Assembly (NCBI GenBank): GCA_963971305.1
Contig: OZ020308.1
Span: forward strand, 28,177,275-28,241,274
Length of the DNA stretch: 64,000 nucleotides
Source of the DNA: Arcuatula senhousia
Lineage: Eukaryota > Mollusca > Bivalvia > Mytilida > Mytilidae
Reading direction: 5' to 3'
In this document: positions 61,201 to 64,000 of the stretch, in pieces
How the letters are laid out: the number at the start of each line of letters is the position of its first letter
Position numbering within the stretch: position 1 is the first letter of the stretch
Notes under the pieces: generated by a model
Told to the model about the DNA's origin: nothing
Databases searched by the model: none
What the model saw: the letters and a program-made list of their open reading frames with translations, nothing else
Made by a program: the position numbers and the translations under genes

Positions 61201-61417
61201 TCGTGTCGGACAAGACCTGTTTTAATGCAAGTTAAATTTCCCAGGGCCAAACCACTCATTTGTATTCATGGTGTATGCAGTTAACAACTTGATATTGAAC
61301 AAATAAAGTTATGAGATAATATTGAAAAATGATATAAGTATTCTTACTTTGAAGATGGGCCTATTGCACCTTGTCCCGAAGGAAAATCTTCTGATAGTGG
61401 ATTTGTACCTTGCAAAC
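49228..61417 (+). CDS. Gene 2: secreted/extracellular D8C-domain protein, first 4 exons
   Basis: The exons 49228-49282, 58578-58784, 59326-59487 and 61355-61417 join in phase (each leaves one base), giving 162 codons that continue beyond the window. Residues 1-22 are a signal peptide (MTVVRVIVVLYLLLSHFGG). Residues 26-141 form a D8C domain as in uromodulin, GP2 and OIT3: CDRFIDEGWYRV, a PTTCPENSRCGTMFPIWLQG block, then QACSRGYFQCCDSS, IEVKNCESFFVYNL and CPGRYC, with the conserved cysteines in place. Residues 143-163 (CPEGKSSDSGFVPC) resemble the short Cys motif found next to receptor ectodomains (ephrin-receptor-like). The product is secreted or membrane-bound. The downstream part is unknown, so it may be another adhesion GPCR or an OIT3-like protein. 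Intron 1 is 9.3 kb and full of nested transposons. Confidence 0.85.
49850..49945. repeat. Bivalve interspersed repeat with ACGCGCGTC core
   Basis: GATGAGTCTTCAATAGACAA then AACGCGCGTCAGGCGTA is a phrase very common, as I recall, in Mytilus genomic and transcript sequence. It is noncoding here and supports the mussel origin of the window. Confidence 0.55.
50713..51164. repeat. Left terminal repeat of the composite
   Basis: It matches the right repeat in order: CTTATGTCAATTTAAAAAAA, CACCTATGAGGGTCAGAAAA, TTTATACTATCTTTCATCTC, ending GTGGTCTCGTACC. The uninterrupted site TCATCCTTTAGTCATAAA (51049-51066) is the empty site for the TIR element in the right repeat. Confidence 0.8.
51165..52447. other. 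Interior of the composite element, noncoding
   Basis: This AT-rich stretch has no recognisable protein. Frames at 51661-51876 and 51873-52115 have no family resemblance. A purine-rich AGGAGGGG lies about 35 bp before the right repeat and could be a polypurine tract, but this is speculative. Confidence 0.4.
52797..54937. mobile_element. Harbinger-style TIR element with TTA duplication
   Basis: It starts TGGCCCTGTCACACTATAAC and ends with the complement, AATAGTGTGACAGGGCCA. The flanking TTA is present once in the paralogous left repeat (51055-51057), proving a 3-bp duplication. Its interior matches the inner copy at 43702-45491 in the same orientation. It lacks the 362-bp insert but has a PLE-B fragment at about 54026-54678. 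There is no transposase. Confidence 0.88.
54026..54678 (-). pseudogene. PLE-B fragment inside the Harbinger-style element
   Basis: The 3' UTR and C-terminal RT codons (DLHLEFDPGGNLSTKIYDKQ, DDFNFQIINFPN, NIPTSPAYGVYISQLIRYAR) match the PLE-B copy at 46403. It is 5'-truncated. At the 5' junction the element's own GCAAATCCAAG occurs twice (54652-54662 and 54669-54679). The undisrupted host sequence is seen at about 45220-45250. Confidence 0.85.
55276..56064. other. Intronic stretch, nothing supported
   Basis: Phrases such as AAAACCTTAACACTGC occur in two or three imperfect copies between 55280 and 55590 (a degenerate local repeat). No gene was seen. Confidence 0.4.
56065..56915 (+). pseudogene. 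PLE-A copy lacking the catalytic core
   Basis: It runs from the AGSSKCTT region through a frameshifted NSIK.FDFSTLY and LAQLMKRIFLKKNVKRRYK. A deletion of about 500 bp then joins it to DDFNLPIINFPFLCINIPSA, YVSQLIRYSR and the C-terminus, followed by the 3' UTR to about 56915. Motifs B and C (GIPMG, YIDD) are gone, so this copy can never have encoded an active RT in this form. Confidence 0.85.
57136..57300 (-). mobile_element. PLE-A 3'-end fragment
   Basis: It starts GAAGCAAAGGTGTACCAAAG on the plus strand, then continues with an AC-rich stretch ending AACATAAACTCAAGC, matching the reverse complement of the PLE-A 3' UTR. No coding part. Confidence 0.6.
57310..58330. mobile_element. Degenerate relative of the Harbinger-style element
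   Basis: AACGCACGACAAA (57330), CACACGTTTTAAACACGA (58055) and ACGTGCAACAACGCATGC (58285) echo the ACGTT-rich interior of the elements at 43702 and 52797, in minus orientation. No terminal repeats survive. The call rests on motif density and order only. 57480-58010 is ordinary AT-rich sequence. Confidence 0.35.
58578..58784 (+). CDS. Gene 2 exon 2: first half of D8C
   Basis: The exon runs from CCTTCATTAG| to TTCAAG|GTATGA and has 207 nt. It reads (G)ILAQDPCTDHAILDEP, then ICDRFIDEGWYRVADNGTIP, TTCPENSRCGTMFPIWLQG. CD..I.EGWYR, P..CPE...CGT..P.WL.G is the D8C signature. A 115-codon open frame at 58753-59100 starts inside it in another frame and is not used. Confidence 0.9.
59326..59487 (+). 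CDS. Gene 2 exon 3: second half of D8C
   Basis: The exon runs from TTTTCAAG| to TTGTGTAG|GTGAGA. It reads GTLPRRNQVGTMQACSRGYF, QCCDSSHTIEVKNCESFFVY, NLIAPSACPGRYCV. The CC pair, the VKNC.SF.VY block and the final YC match the end of D8C domains. Other open frames across it (59030-59395 and a minus frame) are incidental. Confidence 0.9.
59920..60285. repeat. Imperfect inverted repeats in gene 2 intron 3
   Basis: TTTTTGGAAAGCCGGCAACG at about 60136 is answered, imperfectly, by CCGGTCTTTTCCAAAAACTT at about 60259. A second weak pair is TTCCGTAAATACC (59918) with GATTTTTACGGAAGA (60106). It is possibly a decayed MITE. No ORF supported. Confidence 0.45.
60475..60605. repeat. Dispersed repeat shared with GPCR intron 2
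   Basis: GAAAAGCACTCAAACCCAAA, CCAGCACCGATGATATCGAC and CATGTGCAAAGCAAGG match 5236-5310 in the same orientation. It links the two genes only as a common repeat. Confidence 0.55.
60644..61181. mobile_element. TIR-like repeat with 157-bp internal tandem
   Basis: The ends are ATGCCCCCGC (60644) and GCGGGGGCAT (61172). Inside, a 157-bp unit (with TCTAAAATTCGCTTAGGACA, CCATCCTACCAAGTTTCAAG and AGAAAAGCTTGACGGAAATT) occurs three times, starting near 60684, 60841 and 60998, the last shortened. A CGGACGGACGGACGGAC run and a short hairpin end it. Noncoding; of a type common in bivalves as I recall. Confidence 0.75.
61355..61417 (+). CDS. Gene 2 exon 4: short Cys-rich module
   Basis: The exon runs from TTACTTTGAAG| to GCAAAC|GTATGT and has 63 nt. 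With the carried base it reads DGPIAPCPEGKSSDSGFVPC then K. The spacing C.EG..SDSGF.PC resembles ephrin-receptor-like/EGF-like repeats in receptor ectodomains. The acceptor tract is weak, so this exon is less certain than the D8C exons. Following exons are outside the window or unrecognised. Confidence 0.65.
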
Positions 61418-61711
61418 GTATGTATACATTTCTAGAAACACAAAAGATCCATAATGTTTTAAAGGGATTGGGTGTTCAGCTAAAACCTAAAACAAAGGAG
61501 AATTCCAATCTTATCTTTGTCTATTTTGCAAAAAAATATCACGATATTAACTAAATTTGACACTAAAGCGTGGCTTTCATTCACCAGACCCCATCTAGAT
61601 ACGCTATATTTTCTATAGTGATTTTGTAAGCCAATAAGATACATAATTTCATATCTTAGGTGTCTCGGTGAACACCCTTTTATTTATATATTAATATAAA
61701 GTATAAAGCTA

Positions 61712-61960
61712 GGAGCCTGGGTGGTCGAGTGGTCTAAGGTCTGGTTTAAATACCACACAATTGATCACTAGACGATCACCTCTTAGCTGATGTTCGAGTC
61801 CCGTTTTACAAAAAAGGACCTTCCACGACTGTATATGATTAAGATTGTCAGTTACCTGCCTAAGGTGGTTTGCTCTGGCTACTCCGGTTTCCTCCACCAT
61901 CAATACTGACCACGCTAAATCTTGTCGATCAAGGGTGTTTATCACCAACACACACAGTCA
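61712..61960 (+). repeat. tRNA-derived SINE
   Basis: A box-like TGGTCGAGTGGTC and a perfect B box GTTCGAGTCCC (61792-61802) define a tRNA-type head. A body with GGTTTGCTCTGGCTACTCCG then GTTTCCTCCACC follows, a block shared by animal SINE families. The T arm does not pair, so it is not a working tRNA gene. It lies in gene 2 after exon 4. Confidence 0.75.
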
Positions 61961-63140
61961 AAAGCATTAACAGTATAAACTTATGACTTTAAAAAGCAAA
62001 AACTATATAATAAAATGAAAAATGCTATTTTATAAGAATTAGAACATAAAGAATGAATAAGAAAATTGGGAATTTTCTTGAAAATCCAAAAGAAACGGAC
62101 GGTGATCTTTAACATATTCAAAAGGACTTGTGTGTTGGTCTGTGCTTTGTTATTGTTTATCAATAAGGGGAAGGTTGGGCCGTAAAATACTTTAGTTTAA
62201 TTCCTCCACATTTTGATTGTGCATATCCTATTCCAGGAATCTTTGTCAAGTCTGATGTTTGTATTGGCATAATTTTTTATGTTATTATAATTTTTTTTAT
62301 AGAATGGGGTCTTTCATTGACACTAAAGGATTTGGCTTGAATAATATGTAATTTATTTTCAATCCAGGGCCTATTAAAAACAACAAGCACCGACCTTGGT
62401 CAAATTGAAGGCTGCTGGCCGTTTTTCATGTTCAATTTTTTAAGTTGATGTCATTGTTGTAGGTTGTGTCCACATTTCATTATCTTCTAAGTTTTGTTAT
62501 TTTTACACGTGTTAACCTAAGATTTTCTTAGATTTGCACAGCTGTATAAATGTAGCCAATGCTTTTAATGAACATGTCCGGAACATAAATTAAAAAAGAA
62601 TTTATTTGGCCGAATATCAGAAATAGGCAATGTGGAAATGCTAGCTTATAAGAGCTTTTCTCGCCTGTTTAGTATCGATTGCAAATACAAATTCTATATG
62701 TTTTGTAAATGATCTATGTGGAAGGTTTAATTATATTTTGTTATAATATATTATTTTTGATTAATTTGGATATACATGTAATATACGAAATAATATAATA
62801 TTATAAATTAAATACAACACGATATTATATGATAAATATTCTAAAGATATTTTATATTTATTTCTAAATTATAATATTATAACTTTAATTATCACAACAT
62901 AAAAGGATACAATATAATGTTCTTTCTATCCGACGATAAAAACAATACAGTACAAACACAAACTATAAAAGTGATGGACGCATTATCTCGCTATTATCAT
63001 TTTCGTTATTTTCAATATTTAAACGAAAAGTACAATACACATATTATAACTAACAAGAATAAAATAGAACAGTGACTTTCCTTATAAGATTATTGATGTT
63101 AAATGAATTTACAATCCTTGAAGAGGATAAAGCAAATAAG
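61961..63140. other. Very AT-rich intronic stretch
   Basis: No exon, inverted repeat or transposon was recognised. 62710-62910 is almost only A and T. TTTCAATCCAG at 62357-62367 resembles an acceptor, but the following frame shows no domain. Confidence 0.4.
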
Positions 63141-63890
63141 AAGCAGAGGTACCAATGGGGTATCCGAATGTCAAAAGTCCGAAAGGGCAGAGACTAAACC
63201 AGTAAACACAAACAAGAACGGGACAAAAACAGACAACACGTAAAACACGGAAACACAAAACAACTGAATATCAATCAACAACGCGAACTCCAGTCGAAAC
63301 AAGAGTGAACTTAGGTGCTCCGGAAGAGTAAGCAGTTCCTGCTTGCTATAACACACCCGTCGCGTTGCCAATAGTCCATTCAGCGTGTCAAATCCAGTAA
63401 AGGAAGACAAAACAACACACTATGACAAACCAACATCTGCACTCATCTGAGAGATCGAAATCCCATATTTGTCTTTAAGTGCATGATGTCTTCCGTAAAA
63501 TTTCTTAAGTGAAGACAGCAACCGAGGAGCAACATAACCCTGTGTGAGCAATTTTTGCGTCAGACGTGTCGCTCTGCTAAGGAAATCGATGTAAGTCCCG
63601 CACGCTCTGGAGTAACGAATCAATTGAGATACGTAAACTCCATAAGCTGGAGCTGACGGAATATTGCTACACAAGAAGGGGAAGTTGACGATTGGAAAGT
63701 TGAAGTCATCACGTTTGTCATAGAGCCTTGTTGAAAGTCTTCCTTGAGAGTCAATTTCGAGATGTAGATCTAAATATGAAGCAGACTTCCTAGAATCCGT
63801 TGTGTCCTTTATCTTAAGCTCCTGTGGATATATGAGATGGAGAAAGTCACCATATCGAGAATTGTTTAGTGAAAGGACATCATCAAAGGA
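63141..63890 (-). pseudogene. PLE-A copy, 5'-truncated at the catalytic motif
   Basis: It reads DDVLSLNNSRYGDFLHLIYP, DTTDSRKSASYLDLHLEI, KLYDKRDDFN-type (here RLYDKRDDFNF), SAPAYGVYVSQLIRYSRACG and KKFYGRHHALKDKYG to the stop near 63420, then the 3' UTR ending at 63141 (GGTACCTCTGCTTCTT). The remaining frame is intact. At the 5' junction AAAGGACATCATC (the YIDDVLS codons, reversed) is tandemly doubled (63870-63896). An apparent Met start further upstream is flanking sequence. Confidence 0.88.
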
Positions 63891-64000
63891 CATCATCAAA
63901 CTTATATTTAATTTAATGAATATAAAAACAATACAATGGAGAAAATAAACTTTTACAATGATTTGGACAATTATTTTCTTCAAAATCTTTGTTTATATTT

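Noticed and set aside
61712..61810. Possible tRNA gene (A- and B-box motifs)
   Set aside because: The T stem does not pair and the body continues into a SINE; it is a tRNA-derived SINE head.
62760..62900. Very AT-rich patch as a possible replication origin or matrix-attachment site
   Set aside because: Base composition alone is not evidence; no other signal was seen.

Overview
The window is nuclear DNA of an invertebrate animal, most likely a marine mussel (Mytilus or a close relative). It is AT-rich, with small exons bounded by GT..AG introns. It is packed with repeats known from bivalves: very many Penelope-like element (PLE) fragments, an interspersed repeat carrying the ACGCGCGTC core (about 49.85-49.95 kb), GGAC-type simple repeats, and a tRNA-derived SINE. 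The species assignment is inference. No bacterial operon, CRISPR array, rRNA or functional tRNA was found.

Two host genes can be assembled exon by exon, both on the + strand. Gene 1 (4510-19785, 12 exons, 329 codons plus stop) is the seven-transmembrane half and cytoplasmic tail of an adhesion-type (family B2) GPCR. Its N-terminal exons (GAIN/GPS) lie before the window or were not recognised. Gene 2 starts at 49228 with a signal peptide. It continues through a D8C (uromodulin/OIT3-like, eight-cysteine) domain split over exons at 58578-58784 and 59326-59487, then a short Cys-rich exon at 61355-61417, and runs off the right edge. A secreted or extracellular module gene directly downstream of an adhesion GPCR suggests a tandem family of receptors, but this is unproven. 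Two weak terminal-exon candidates lie between them (31125-31334 + and 36502-36575 -).

Everything else is transposable elements and tandem repeats, often nested. Two PLE families, called PLE-A and PLE-B here, account for about 18 copies. The best PLE-A copy (27571-29795) carries one reverse transcriptase frame with a single internal stop. 0.7-12 kb: a PLE-A copy split by a TA-flanked miniature element full of inverted AGACCAGACC motifs, then a PLE-B copy split by a 698-bp hairpin and by a 3.8-kb LINE whose N-terminus carries a 2A-type DIEQNPGP motif. 12-20 kb: GPCR exons with minisatellites in the introns, one of which is an amplified piece of PLE-A 3' UTR. 20-33 kb: PLE fragments, an A/B mosaic PLE and local duplications. 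33.2-35.6 kb: a pogo/Tigger transposon with intact ends, an intron and two lesions. 36-46 kb: a DIRS-like fragment, a 60-bp minisatellite, and a PIF/Harbinger-style TIR element inserted into another copy of itself. 46-49 kb: a PLE-B copy and a paralogue of the sequence flanking the main PLE-A insertion. 50.3-55.3 kb: a four-level nest inside intron 1 of gene 2 (PLE-A, then an LTR-like composite, then a Harbinger-style element, then a PLE-B fragment). 56-64 kb: deleted PLE-A, degenerate repeats, gene 2 exons, a SINE and a 5'-truncated PLE-A.

The window shows no obvious new multi-gene system. Its novelty is in the nested architecture, the exact target-site signatures that can be read from paralogous empty sites within the window, and repeats born from transposon sequence. 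All exon joins are inferred from reading-frame phase and splice consensus. Percent identities were not computed.
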